From contig CAZROO010000001.1 of the NCBI GenBank assembly GCA_964601735.1, forward strand, positions 1 to 64,000: a DNA stretch of 64,000 nucleotides, read 5' to 3'. The stretch comes from DATAJX01 sp964601735 (GTDB taxonomy: Bacteria > Pseudomonadota > Alphaproteobacteria > UBA2136 > UBA6156). The notes under the pieces were generated by a model that searched no databases, was not told where the DNA came from, and saw nothing but the letters and a program-made list of their open reading frames with translations. Positions 42,407 through 51,185 of the stretch are shown here, in pieces (the first letter of the stretch is position 1; each line of letters starts with the position of its first letter). The position numbers and the translations under genes were made by a program.

Positions 42407-43072
42407 ATGAGCCCTGTCGCGCCCCTTCAAGTCCTTCTTCAGAATGCCGGTATCGCTATTACGCCGGAGCAGTTGAATCAACTGGAGCGGTACCGCACGT
42501 TGGTCGAAAAATGGAACCCGCGCCAGAACATGGTCGCCCCCTCCACCCTGCCCGATTTTAACCGCCGCCATATTCTCGATAGTGCGCAACTTGCCCTTTA
42601 TGTCGGCAGCGCTGCCCAACAAAACATCAAGCCTGCCTCGACTGTGCCCACCTCTGTTCTCGACATAGGCAGTGGTGCTGGCCTCCCCGGATTGGTGCTT
42701 GCCATTCTTTGTCCCGATCTGAAAATTGTCCTGGCCGAAATAATTCAAAAAAAGGCATCGTTTTTAACGACCGCCGCCTATGAATTAGGGTTAAAAAACG
42801 TTCGCGTCCACGCTGCCGATGTACGTGCGCTGGCCCCCGAAACATTTAATATAGTTACCGCGCGCGCCGTCACGGAATTGGCGGATTTACTTGATTTATC
42901 CGCTAACCTCCTGGCGCCTGACGGTCGCTGGTTATTGCTCAAAGGGCAGGCAGCGGAACGGGAAATCAACGCCTTAGAAAATACCGCGTCGCTGGTAATC
43001 ACGCCCCATCGCAGTATAGTGGAACCCGCTGGGGCCGTGCTGGAAATAACCCGGGCAAAAGAGACCAAATAA
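42407..43072 (+). CDS. rsmG: 16S rRNA (guanine-N7)-methyltransferase G
   Basis: A 221-residue SAM methyltransferase that modifies G527 of 16S rRNA. QLNQLERYRTLVEKWNPRQNMVAPS and RRHILDSAQL are the N-terminal signature; SVLDIGSGAGLPGLVLAILCPDLKIVLAE is motif I; NIVTARAVTELADLL and GRWLLLKGQ follow. ATG 42407 with GGGGC upstream fits better than the 42365 start. It is directly followed by parAB, the standard alphaproteobacterial order. Confidence 0.94.
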   Translation: MSPVAPLQVLLQNAGIAITPEQLNQLERYRTLVEKWNPRQNMVAPSTLPDFNRRHILDSAQLALYVGSAAQQNIKPASTVPTSVLDIGSGAGLPGLVLAILCPDLKIVLAEIIQKKASFLTTAAYELGLKNVRVHAADVRALAPETFNIVTARAVTELADLLDLSANLLAPDGRWLLLKGQAAEREINALENTASLVITPHRSIVEPAGAVLEITRAKETK

Positions 43073-43182
43073 GGGCCTGCCCATAATTTTCGCACCCAGT
43101 TCCACGGGGAACGCCCAAAAAAAGGGCAAGTCACAAAAACAAATTAAAACATGGCGGAAATCCGCCATTTGGAGGGCGAGTC

Positions 43183-44013
43183 GTGCAGGCGAATATCCAC
43201 AGCAAGGCACCAACCGTAACGCGGGCGCGGGTTGTTGCGCTCTCCAATCAAAAGGGCGGGGTTGGTAAAACCACCACTGCCATCAATCTGGCGACGGCGC
43301 TGGCAGCCTGCGGTAACCGTGTTTTGGTCATCGACTTCGACCCTCAAGGCAATACCAGTACCGGCCTGGGTATCGACAAGCGCGCCGCCGACCATAATAC
43401 CTATACCTTGCTGATGGGTGACAGCCAGTTGGCCGACGCTATTCACAAAACCCAGGTGCCGGGGCTCGACCTTGTCCCCTCCACTATCGATTTGTCTGGC
43501 GCCGAAGTGGAATTGGTGCCGATGATGTCGCGCGAAACGCGGCTTCGCGACGCCCTGGCTTCCGGCCTTGGCGATTACGATTATATTTTCCTCGATTGCC
43601 CGCCTAGCCTGGGCCTGCTTACCATTAACGCCCTCACCGCCGCGCGCGATATCATTGTGCCGCTGCAATGCGAGTTTTTCGCGATGGAAGGGATCTCCCA
43701 ACTGCTCAAAACCTTCGAGTTGGTCAAAAAGAGCCTTAATCCTCAGTTGGAGCTCAGCGGCGTGCTGTTGACCATGTACGACAAGCGTAACCGCCTCGCC
43801 AACCAGGTGGTCGAAGATGTGCGCCGGCACATGGGCGCCAAGGTGTTCGAAACCATCATTCCGCGCAACGTGCGGCTTTCCGAAGCTCCCAGCTTTGGTG
43901 CCCCCGGCCTGATTTACGATGTGAAATCTCCTGGCAGCCAGGCTTACATCCGCCTCGCCGCCGAACTCATTCAGCGCTTTTCCGGCCTGCAACCGCAGGC
44001 CCAGGCTGCTTAA
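43183..44013 (+). CDS. parA: Chromosome partitioning ATPase ParA
   Basis: A 276-residue Walker-type ATPase that moves ParB-parS complexes. The deviant Walker A is SNQKGGVGKTTTAINLATAL; DFDPQGNTSTGLGI, DYIFLDCPPSLGLLTINAL and VLLTMYDKRNRLANQVV follow. GTG start with GGAGGGCG upstream. It is 28 nt from parB. Confidence 0.97.
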   Translation: MQANIHSKAPTVTRARVVALSNQKGGVGKTTTAINLATALAACGNRVLVIDFDPQGNTSTGLGIDKRAADHNTYTLLMGDSQLADAIHKTQVPGLDLVPSTIDLSGAEVELVPMMSRETRLRDALASGLGDYDYIFLDCPPSLGLLTINALTAARDIIVPLQCEFFAMEGISQLLKTFELVKKSLNPQLELSGVLLTMYDKRNRLANQVVEDVRRHMGAKVFETIIPRNVRLSEAPSFGAPGLIYDVKSPGSQAYIRLAAELIQRFSGLQPQAQAA

Positions 44014-44041
44014 TAACAAGCTAAAATAAAAGGGAACGACC

Positions 44042-45124
44042 ATGGCCGAAGAAACAAAAACCCCGCTGCAAGAAGCCAAATTCGATGCGCCCGAACAATC
44101 GGCCGCCGCCGCCAAAGTGATGCAAGGTGTGGCCCTGCCCGTGGGGTCACCTGCCGGGGCAGCAGGCGTAGGCGGGCATAAACAACCGCGCGGCCTGGGC
44201 CGTGGCCTGGGTGCGTTGCTCGACGACACCGCCGCCGCTGCCATTTCCACCCCTGCCGCCGCGAATACGTCAGGTTCAACCGCCGTTGCTGCCGACCGTA
44301 CTCTGCCACTCGACCACCTGGTGCCGTCCAGCGTGCAGCCGCGCCGCCAGTTCGACGACACCGCGCTCAAGGCGCTCTCCGGTTCCATCAAGGCGCAGGG
44401 CGTGCTGCAGCCGCTGCTGGTGCGCCCCACCAAAGAGGGCAAATACGAAATCATCGGCGGCGAACGCCGCTGGCGCGCCGCCAAAATGGCGGGCCTCAGT
44501 CACGTCCCGGTCATCATCCGCGAGCTCGATGACGGTCGCGCGCTTGAAGTTGCGCTGGTCGAAAACGTCCAGCGTGCCGACCTTAACCCGCTGGAAGAAG
44601 CCGCGGGCTACCAGCGCCTGGTGGCCGAATTCAGCTACACGCACGAAGACATGGCGCGCGTCACCGGCAAAAGCCGCAGCCATATCACCAACCTGCTGCG
44701 CCTGCTGGCCCTGCCGGAAAAAATCAAGGAATGCGTCAACAACGGTTTGCTTACTATGGGTCACGCCCGCGCCCTGCTGGGCATCACCGGCGACCCCGAG
44801 CTGCAACTCAAGGCCACCAGTAAGGTTATTAAAAACCAGTTAAGCGTGCGCGAAACCGAAGACCTGGTGCGTAACCTTGTCCGGCCCGACCAGCCCAGCC
44901 GTGGCCGCCGCCCGTCCGATCCCAAGATCTCGGCGCTCGAGCAGCTTATGCAGGACCGCGTCGGCCTCAAGGTCGCCATCCGTCAAAAGGAAGCCAACGC
45001 GGGCGGCAGCGTGCGTATCTTCTTCGACAGCATCGACCAGCTTTCTGCCCTGCTCAAGCAGATCGGCACCACGGGCGGCGCCACCGCCACCGTCTCCAAC
45101 GGTGGCCGCATTGAACTGAACTAG
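44042..45124 (+). CDS. parB: Chromosome partitioning CTPase/DNA-binding protein ParB
   Basis: A 360-residue parS-binding protein. The ParA-stimulating box PRGLGRGLGALLDD is near residue 45 after a longer than usual disordered N-terminus. The CTP-binding region follows (PLDHLVPSSVQPRRQFDD, GVLQPLLVRPTKEGKYEIIGGERRWRAAKMAG, VENVQRADLNPLEEAAGYQRL), then the HTH (THEDMARVTGKSRSHITNLLRLLALP) and the dimerisation end. Confidence 0.97.
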   Translation: MAEETKTPLQEAKFDAPEQSAAAAKVMQGVALPVGSPAGAAGVGGHKQPRGLGRGLGALLDDTAAAAISTPAAANTSGSTAVAADRTLPLDHLVPSSVQPRRQFDDTALKALSGSIKAQGVLQPLLVRPTKEGKYEIIGGERRWRAAKMAGLSHVPVIIRELDDGRALEVALVENVQRADLNPLEEAAGYQRLVAEFSYTHEDMARVTGKSRSHITNLLRLLALPEKIKECVNNGLLTMGHARALLGITGDPELQLKATSKVIKNQLSVRETEDLVRNLVRPDQPSRGRRPSDPKISALEQLMQDRVGLKVAIRQKEANAGGSVRIFFDSIDQLSALLKQIGTTGGATATVSNGGRIELN

Positions 45125-45491
45125 GGGTCTGCCCGCGTTCGTTGCCGAATAAACAGGCAGCGCCGCAAGTCGGCAGGGCTTGCAAACAGGAATCTTCTTA
45201 AAGCCGCACGCCGTGTGGCTTTTTTATGTCACCTCGGCGGCGAAAGGCCCGGAAAGCGCCTGAAACCAGCACTATCTGCCCCTCGTCCGGGCAGCCCAAC
45301 TTGACAAGCGGGACGCTTTTAAGCTTATTGGCGCTCAACCAACGCCGTGTCCGGTGTGTTATCCGGCCCACACGCGGTGGCTTAAACCGGGGTCAGTGCA
45401 ATTGACCTGGTGAATCGGGGCCCCTAAGTTGCCCTGGCTCACGGGTTACACATGTAGTGTCCCGGGCAGATAACACAAGGATAGGTAACCC
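45125..45491. other. Intergenic region between parB and the porin gene
   Basis: Holds a probable parB terminator (AAAGCCGCAC-GCC-GTGTGGCTTTTTT, 45200-45226), then about 160 nt with no recognisable element, then the porin promoter region at 45391-45430. Confidence 0.6.
45391..45430 (+). promoter_or_regulatory. Porin promoter with overlapping inverted repeat
   Basis: TTGACC (45402-45407), 17 nt, TAAGTT (45425-45430). GGTCA-GTGCAAT-TGACC (45391-45407) overlaps the -35, the position of a repressor operator. The -10 is weak, so an activator is also possible. Confidence 0.45.
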
Positions 45492-46640
45492 ATGAAAAAA
45501 GTCCTTCTGGCAACTACCGCTCTCGCCATTGTGGCCGCTTCTGCCTCCGCTGTTGATGTGGAGATGTACGGTCAAGTGAACAAGAGCGCGTTGACCTACG
45601 ACGACGGTCGCGACACCAACACGACTTTCGTCGACAACCACAAGTCCGGAACCCGTTTCGGCTTGAAGGGTGCTCAAGCCCTGGATAATGGCCTGACTGC
45701 CAGCTTCCTGCTGGAATCGTCCATTGCCAGCAATTCGAGCAATGGTACTCAACAAAGCGCCGACAGCGCTGGCACCAGCGGTCAGCCGACCTCGCCCGCT
45801 CTTAACGGCGTGAACAGCTTCAGCGAACGTCAAGCCCGCGTGGGCCTGAGCGGCGCCTGGGGTGGCGTGTACCTCGGCGACCAAAGCACCGCCATCGACA
45901 GCGTCCGCGACCAAGACCTGGTCGGCGTGCGCGACGTGATGGGCGCTTCCTACGCCTCCGACTTCGGCAGCAACCTGCTGTTCCGTAACAGCGCTGCCGG
46001 TGGTGCTCTGACCACCACGACCGTTGCCGCCGCTGGCGCGCCGGACGTGCAGAACCGCACCCAAAGCATCCGTTACGACAGCCCGATCTTCGCCGGCATC
46101 CAAGGCCGCGCGGCGTTCATGCAAAACGGCAACTACGACGCGTCGGCTTTCTACGACGGCGCCGTGGCTGGCCTGAAGGTTAAGGGCGCTCTCGGTTACG
46201 AAAGCATCCAAGACCGCGGTGGTACCGCTCCGCTGGCTACCGCCCAGAACAACGCTGTGAGCAACCGCACCGACGCCAGCGTCAGTGTCGCTCACGCGAG
46301 CGGTCTGGCCGGTACCCTGGCTTACAACCGCGAAGGCCTGGTCAACAAGACCGCGGGCCAAGGCACCCCCACCAGCTGGTACGCCAAGGTTGGTTACGCC
46401 TGGGATGCCTACGAAGTGGCCGGTGACTACGGTCACAGCGACCACTACAACAGCATCGGCACCGCCGGCGCTGCCTCCGACGTCAAGCTGACCTCCTGGG
46501 GTCTGGGCGCGCAGTACAACATGGGCCAAGGCGTGAGCGTTGCGGCTCTTTACCGCAACTACAGCGCCGACAGCAATGCTACTGCTACCGACCTGAAGGA
46601 TATCAACCTCTACGGCGTCAACATGCGCGTCAAGTTCTAA
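45492..46640 (+). CDS. Gram-negative porin
   Basis: A 382-residue outer-membrane protein with signal MKKVLLATTALAIVAASASA and a mature start VDVEMYGQVNKSALTYDDG typical of trimeric general porins. HKSGTRFGLKGAQALDNGLTASFLLES, RQARVGLSGAWGGVYLGDQ and the terminal strand INLYGVNMRVKF with final Phe (BamA signal) are characteristic. Leu codons are almost all CTG and Gly/Ala/Arg codons are more T-ending than in neighbours, a pattern of very high expression. It separates parAB from the leuS cluster. Confidence 0.92.
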   Translation: MKKVLLATTALAIVAASASAVDVEMYGQVNKSALTYDDGRDTNTTFVDNHKSGTRFGLKGAQALDNGLTASFLLESSIASNSSNGTQQSADSAGTSGQPTSPALNGVNSFSERQARVGLSGAWGGVYLGDQSTAIDSVRDQDLVGVRDVMGASYASDFGSNLLFRNSAAGGALTTTTVAAAGAPDVQNRTQSIRYDSPIFAGIQGRAAFMQNGNYDASAFYDGAVAGLKVKGALGYESIQDRGGTAPLATAQNNAVSNRTDASVSVAHASGLAGTLAYNREGLVNKTAGQGTPTSWYAKVGYAWDAYEVAGDYGHSDHYNSIGTAGAASDVKLTSWGLGAQYNMGQGVSVAALYRNYSADSNATATDLKDINLYGVNMRVKF

Positions 46641-46661
46641 GCTTCGGCTTGAACTTAAAAC

Positions 46662-46692
46662 AGATAGGGGCCCGCAAGGGCCTCTATCTTTT
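46662..46692 (+). terminator. Porin terminator
   Basis: AGATAGGGGCCC-GCAA-GGGCCTCTATCTTTT. Confidence 0.9.
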
Positions 46693-46702
46693 GAGGTACG
46701 GC

Positions 46703-46722
46703 GCCCCGGCGAAGGCCGGGGC
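46703..46722. repeat. 20-nt palindrome, intergenic copy 3
   Basis: GCCCCGGC-GAAG-GCCGGGGC just after the porin terminator; same arms as the mnmG copy. Confidence 0.7.
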
Positions 46723-46852
46723 CTCGTCAAAGGCGGGCGAGGTATCAAATGAGGCTCTGTTTTTTCAATGGGGCGCCGGGCTTCTTTCAAACGCCTTACA
46801 ACTGCGCAGTCCCCCCTAGCCAATCCCAAGGCAGCCCCCTATAGTCCGCCCC

Positions 46853-47374
46853 ATGAAAAAGAACGCCTCGTTGCCCGTTATTCTTTTGCCTGTCATCCTG
46901 CTGGCCGCCTGTGCCAGTGACAACGTCAAGCCAGCCGAGGCCAATCCCACCGACATGCCCAAGGGCCCGGGCCTGTTCTCCGGCAAGTCCGGCAATATTC
47001 TCGATGCGTTCAAAAGCCAGGGCGGCGGCAGCGCCACCACCGGCCGCATCGGCGTCAACGCCTACCTGTGGCGCGCCTCGCTCGATACCATCAGCTTCAT
47101 GCCCATCACCCAGGCCGACAGTGCCGGCGGCGTGATCACCACCGACTGGTACGCCAACCCCGAAAAGCCCAACGAGCGCGTCCGCGCGTCCATCCTCATC
47201 CTGGGCAAAACCCTGCGTGCCGACGCCCTCAAGGTCAATCTGTTCAAGCAAAGCAAGACCAAGGCTGGTACCTGGGCCGATATGCCCGCCGACGCGGCCA
47301 CCGACCGCCAGCTCGAAGACATCATCCTCACCAAGGCCCGCAGCCTCAAGGTGGCCGCCCAGGCCAACCAGTAA
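46853..47374 (+). CDS. DUF3576 outer-membrane-type lipoprotein
   Basis: A 173-residue lipoprotein (lipobox LLAAC at residue 20) with a compact domain: RIGVNAYLWRASLDTISFMP, DSAGGVITTDWYANPEKPNERVRASILILGKTLRADALKVNLFKQ, RQLEDIILTKARSLKVAA. This is the DUF3576 family, regularly next to leuS-lptE-holA in alphaproteobacteria; the role is unknown but linked by context to outer-membrane assembly. Confidence 0.9.
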   Translation: MKKNASLPVILLPVILLAACASDNVKPAEANPTDMPKGPGLFSGKSGNILDAFKSQGGGSATTGRIGVNAYLWRASLDTISFMPITQADSAGGVITTDWYANPEKPNERVRASILILGKTLRADALKVNLFKQSKTKAGTWADMPADAATDRQLEDIILTKARSLKVAAQANQ

Positions 47375-47444
47375 CGCCAGTTGACTTAATGGAAGGTTGG
47401 CCTATCTAGAAGGCCAACTTGTCTTTCTCTTAGGAGACACTTCC

Positions 47445-47801
47445 ATGTTTGAATATGAACTCCAGCGCCTGCAGGTCTGGTGTATTGCCGCTGCCGCTAT
47501 CGCCTACACAATCGGGGGTGTGGTTGGGGTAAGTGCAGGGTACTTCGGCGGCATGCCTTTTACACATTTTACCGACCCCATCAGTAAAATGTTTAAAACC
47601 GATGTTGAGCGTGTGCTTGAGAACCTGCTTAAACCGGAGGATAAGGCCAAACTTTACCTGCATCTCCTTAAGGCGGTACTGTCCGGTTTAGGAGTTGGCT
47701 TTCTGCTGCTTCGTGTATTTCCGCCAGTCTATGCTGCTCCAGCGGCGGTGATGATGGCTATTATGGTAACCGGCGCGCTGTTTTCCCGAATAAAGCTATG
47801 A
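47445..47801 (+). CDS. Small inner-membrane hypothetical protein
   Basis: A 118-residue protein with TTAGGAGAC before ATG 47445. Hydrophobic helices at residues 12-33 (VWCIAAAAIAYTIGGVVGVSAG) and 70-110 (LKAVLSGLGVGFLLLRVFPPV; AAPAAVMMAIMVTGAL) flank a charged amphipathic segment (KTDVERVLENLLKPEDKAKLYL). No family recognised; codon use is less GC-rich than neighbours, and its insertion between DUF3576 and leuS is unusual. Confidence 0.65.
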   Translation: MFEYELQRLQVWCIAAAAIAYTIGGVVGVSAGYFGGMPFTHFTDPISKMFKTDVERVLENLLKPEDKAKLYLHLLKAVLSGLGVGFLLLRVFPPVYAAPAAVMMAIMVTGALFSRIKL

Positions 47802-47802
47802 C

Positions 47803-47830
47803 GAAAAGGCCCTGTGTACAGGGCCTTTTC
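47803..47830 (+). terminator. Terminator before leuS
   Basis: GAAAAGGCCCTG-TGTA-CAGGGCCTTTTC, perfect 12-bp stem. Confidence 0.85.
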
Positions 47831-47832
47831 AT

Positions 47833-47841
47833 TTATCCACA
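47833..47841 (+). promoter_or_regulatory. Perfect DnaA-box match
   Basis: TTATCCACA, 20 nt before the leuS start. A single box could regulate leuS or titrate DnaA; it may also be chance. Confidence 0.35.
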
Positions 47842-47861
47842 GCCCGTTTATGGTGCGCCCC

Positions 47862-50608
47862 ATGAATACCGCTAATTCCAAGTACGTCCCCTCCGAAGTC
47901 GAGCAAAAATGGCAAGCCGCCTGGGCCGCAGCCGACGCCTTCCGCGNNNNNNNNNNNNNNNNNNNNNNNNNNNNNNNNNNNNNNNNNNNNNNNNNNNNNN
48001 NNNNNNNNNNNNNNNNNNNNNNNNNNNNNNNNNNNNNNNNNNNNNNTCCGAAGTCGAGCAAAAATGGCAAGCCGCCTGGGCCGCAGCCGACGCCTTCCGC
48101 GCCGATGTTGATTCCGCCAAAAAGCACTACTACGTGCTGGAAATGCTCCCCTACCCTAGCGGCGTGCTCCACATGGGCCACGTCCGCAACTACACGCTGG
48201 GCGACGTGCTGGCCCGCTACAAGCGCGCCCAGGGCTTCAACGTGATGCACCCGATGGGCTGGGATTCGTTTGGCCTGCCCGCCGAGAACGCCGCCATCAA
48301 GCGCGGCATCCACCCGGGCAAGTGGACGCTGTCCAACATCGCCGACATGAAAAAGGTCATGAACCGCTTCGGCTGGAGCTACGACTGGAGCAAGGAAGTG
48401 ACCACCTGCTTGCCCAGCTATTACGGCCCGCAGCAAAGCCTGTTCATCGACATGTACAACAAGGGTCTGGTCTACCGCGGCGAAGCCCTCGCCAACTGGG
48501 ACCCGGTCGATCAGACCGTGCTGGCCAACGAGCAGGTGGTGGACGGTAAGGGCTGGCGCTCCGGCGCGGTGGTCGAACGCCGCAAGATGCCGCAGTGGTT
48601 CTTTAAAATCACCCATTACGCCGATGAACTGCTCCGCGACCTCGATACGCTCGAAGGCTGGCCCCAGCGCGTCAAAACCATGCAGGAGAACTGGATCGGC
48701 AAGAGCCGGGGGCTCCAATTTAAGTTTCAGGTTACGGCGCCTTCTTCCTGCCACCTGCCACCTGAAACCTGCAACCTCGAAGTCTTCACCACCCGCCCGG
48801 ATACCCTCTACGGCGCCACCTTCTGCGCCATCGCGCCCGAACATCCTCTAGCCGCCCTGACCGCCCAGAACGACGATAAAGCCGCTTCGTTCATCGCCGA
48901 GGCCTCCGCCCTGGGGACGGCCCTCGAAGTCATCGAGAAGGCCGAGAAGAAGGGTTATAAAACGCCTTTCACCGCTACGCACCCGCTCACCGGTGAGCAA
49001 CTGCCCATCTACATCGCCAACTTCGTGCTCATGGCCTACGGCACCGGCGCCATCATGAGCGTCCCGGCCCACGACGAACGCGACCACGCCTTCGCCACCA
49101 AGTACAACCTGCCAATTACTCCTGTTATTCAACCGCTTCATGCCAGCGAAGGCTGGCATCCACGCCAAGAGGCCTACACCGGCGATGGCATCCTCATCAA
49201 TTCCGCCAATTTAAACGGCCTTACCAGCGAAACCGCCATCGATGCCGTCATCACCAAGGCCGAAACCCAAGGTTGGGGCCGTGGCACCACCCAGTGGCGC
49301 CTGCGCGACTGGGGCGTGGGCCGCCAACGCTACTGGGGTTGCCCGATTCCCTTTGTCCACTGCGCCAAATGCGGCGTCGTGCCCGTTCCTAAAGACCAGC
49401 TCCCCGTCGAACTGCCCCAAGACGCCCAGTTCACCGGCTCCGGCAACCCGCTCGACCAGCATCCGACCTGGAAACACACTACCTGTCCCACCTGCGGCGG
49501 CAAAGCGTTACGCGAAACCGACACCATGGACACCTTCGTCGACAGCAGCTGGTATTTCCTCCGCTATCTCTGCCCGCAAGCCAAGGCCCCGCTTGATAAA
49601 CAGACCGTCGACTACTGGATGCCCCAAGGTGTCGACCAATACGTCGGCGGCATCGAGCACGCCGTACTCCACCTGCTCTACGCCCGCTTCTTCACCAAGG
49701 CCCTGCGCGATTTGGGCCATGTCACCACCGCCGAGCCGTTCAAGGCGCTGCTGTGCCAGGGCATGCTCATCGGCAATACCTACCAAAAGGCCGACGGCAC
49801 CTACCTCTACCCCAGCCAGGTTGAGATGAAGGGCGGCAAGGCGTTCGAAAAAACCACCGGCGAGCAAGTAACCATTCACCCAGCGGAAAAGATCAGTAAA
49901 TCCAAGAACAACGGCGACAGCCCGGACGACCTGCTGGCTCGCACCGGTGCCGATGCGCTCCGTCTGTTCATCCTCTTTGCCGCTCCGCCCGAGCGCGACG
50001 TGGAATGGTCCGAATCCGCCATCGAAGGCGCCACGCGCTTCCTCAACCGCTTGTGGGCCTTAACCGAGCGTGCTTCGCAAATTAAACTGCCCCATTCCCG
50101 CGAAGGCGGGAATCCAGTCCTTCAAACGCCGGAGGACAAAGCGCTTGCTCGCAAAATCCATCAAACCATCCAAAAAGTGACGCGCGACATCGAAAATTTC
50201 CAATACAACACGATGATTGCTGCTTGCATGGAATTGCTGAACGAACTCAGCAAAGCTGAAGGCCCATTATTACGCGAAGGCACCGAAACCCTTGTCCGGC
50301 TCCTCAACCCCGCCTGCCCGCACATCACCGAAGAACTATGGAGCATGCTGGGCCACCAAGAGCCGCTGTGTTTTACCAAGTGGCCGGAAGCCAACGCTGA
50401 ACTCGCCAAAGCCGACGAACTCACCCTTGTGGTGCAGGTTGACGGCAAACTCCGCGCCCGCCTGACCGTCCCGGCCGACATCGCCGAAGCCGACGCCCTG
50501 AGCCAGGCCCAAGCCAACCCGGAAGTCCTGCCCTGGCTCACTGGCCGTAAAATTGCCAAAGCCATCTACGTCCCCGGCCGGCTTGTGAACATCGCCACCA
50601 CGGCGTAG
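47862..50608 (+). CDS. leuS: Leucyl-tRNA synthetase (interrupted by a spurious N gap)
   Basis: Class I synthetase charging tRNA-Leu. ATG 47862 gives MNTANSKYVPSEVEQKWQAA; the gap of 100 N is flanked on both sides by the same 55 nt, and merging them keeps the frame and yields about 863 residues. LPYPSGVLHMGHVRNYTLGD is the HIGH region; NWDPVDQTVLANEQVVDG, the CP1 editing domain (EVFTTRPDTLYGATF), WYFLRYLCP and EKISKSKNNGDSPD (KMSKS) follow. Three in-frame repeat-derived stretches interrupt it (near 48747, 49140, 50094). It begins the leuS-lptE-holA operon. Confidence 0.95.
47947..48046. other. Assembly gap (100 N) with duplicated 55-nt flanks
   Basis: Bases 47892-47946 and 48047-48101 are identical, so the two contigs overlap by 55 nt and the N run and one copy are artefacts of scaffolding. 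Confidence 0.95.
48747..48777 (+). repeat. Heptanucleotide tandem repeat inside leuS
   Basis: CCTGCCA, CCTGCCA, CCTGAAA, CCTGCAA, then CCT; encodes part of SSCHLPPETCNLE in the editing domain just before VFTTRPD. Confidence 0.7.
49140..49159. repeat. 20-nt palindrome inside leuS (first)
   Basis: ATGCCAGC-GAAG-GCTGGCAT, in frame, encoding the peptide HASEGWHP in a surface loop of the editing domain. Confidence 0.75.
50094..50113. repeat. 20-nt palindrome inside leuS (second)
   Basis: ATTCCCGC-GAAG-GCGGGAAT, in frame, encoding HSREGGNP between the catalytic and anticodon-binding regions. Confidence 0.75.
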
Positions 50609-50618
50609 CATCCTACCC

Positions 50619-51182
50619 ATGAAAAAGACGCTGTCTCTCCTCCTCTTCCCTCTTATCCTGTCATCCTGCGGCTATCAGCCGCTCTACGCTCCGGCGGGTG
50701 AAAACCTCGCCTTCCACAGGGTCGAGGTCGGCACGGTCGAGGCCAGCAACGTCAAGCTGCTGCCGGGCGAGCGCCGCGCCGCCCAGCGCGTGGCGCAAAA
50801 GCTGCGGATTGATTACCCCGACGCTGCCGCCACACTCGATGTGCTCGACATCAACATCACCGAGCAAACCGCCACGCTGGCGGTGCAAAAAACCGCCACC
50901 ACCGCGCGGGCCGAAATCATGCTCAACGCCCACGCCAAGCTCACCAGCCCCGAGGGCAAAGTACTGCTGGCGACCGACATCAACGCCAGCTCGGCCTACA
51001 ACGTTGAGGATTCGCCCTATTCCACCGAGTCGAGCAAGGATTTCGCCCGGCTGGTGGCGGCCGACAACCTGGCCACCGAAATCAGCCGCCGCGTGGCGCT
51101 CTACTACGCGCATCCCACTCCGGTACCCGCCGCCGCCGAACTCCAGGGCCCCAAACCTAAAAAGCATCACACCAAGCTGTAA
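50619..51182 (+). CDS. lptE: LPS-assembly lipoprotein LptE
   Basis: A 187-residue lipoprotein (signal and lipobox LILSSCGYQPLYAP). LptE plugs the LptD barrel that places LPS in the outer leaflet. The GYQPLYAP start after the lipid Cys is the family hallmark; TEQTATLAVQKTATTARAEIMLNAHAKL and LVAADNLATEISRRVALYY match the conserved C-terminal half. Positioned 10 nt after leuS and 3 nt before holA. Confidence 0.92.
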   Translation: MKKTLSLLLFPLILSSCGYQPLYAPAGENLAFHRVEVGTVEASNVKLLPGERRAAQRVAQKLRIDYPDAAATLDVLDINITEQTATLAVQKTATTARAEIMLNAHAKLTSPEGKVLLATDINASSAYNVEDSPYSTESSKDFARLVAADNLATEISRRVALYYAHPTPVPAAAELQGPKPKKHHTKL

Positions 51183-51185
51183 ACC

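Noticed and set aside
43144..44484. 446-codon minus-strand frame over parA-parB
   Set aside because: Shadow of two well-identified genes; no domain seen.
45393..46829. 478-codon minus-strand frame over the porin
   Set aside because: Shadow caused by the biased codon use of the porin.
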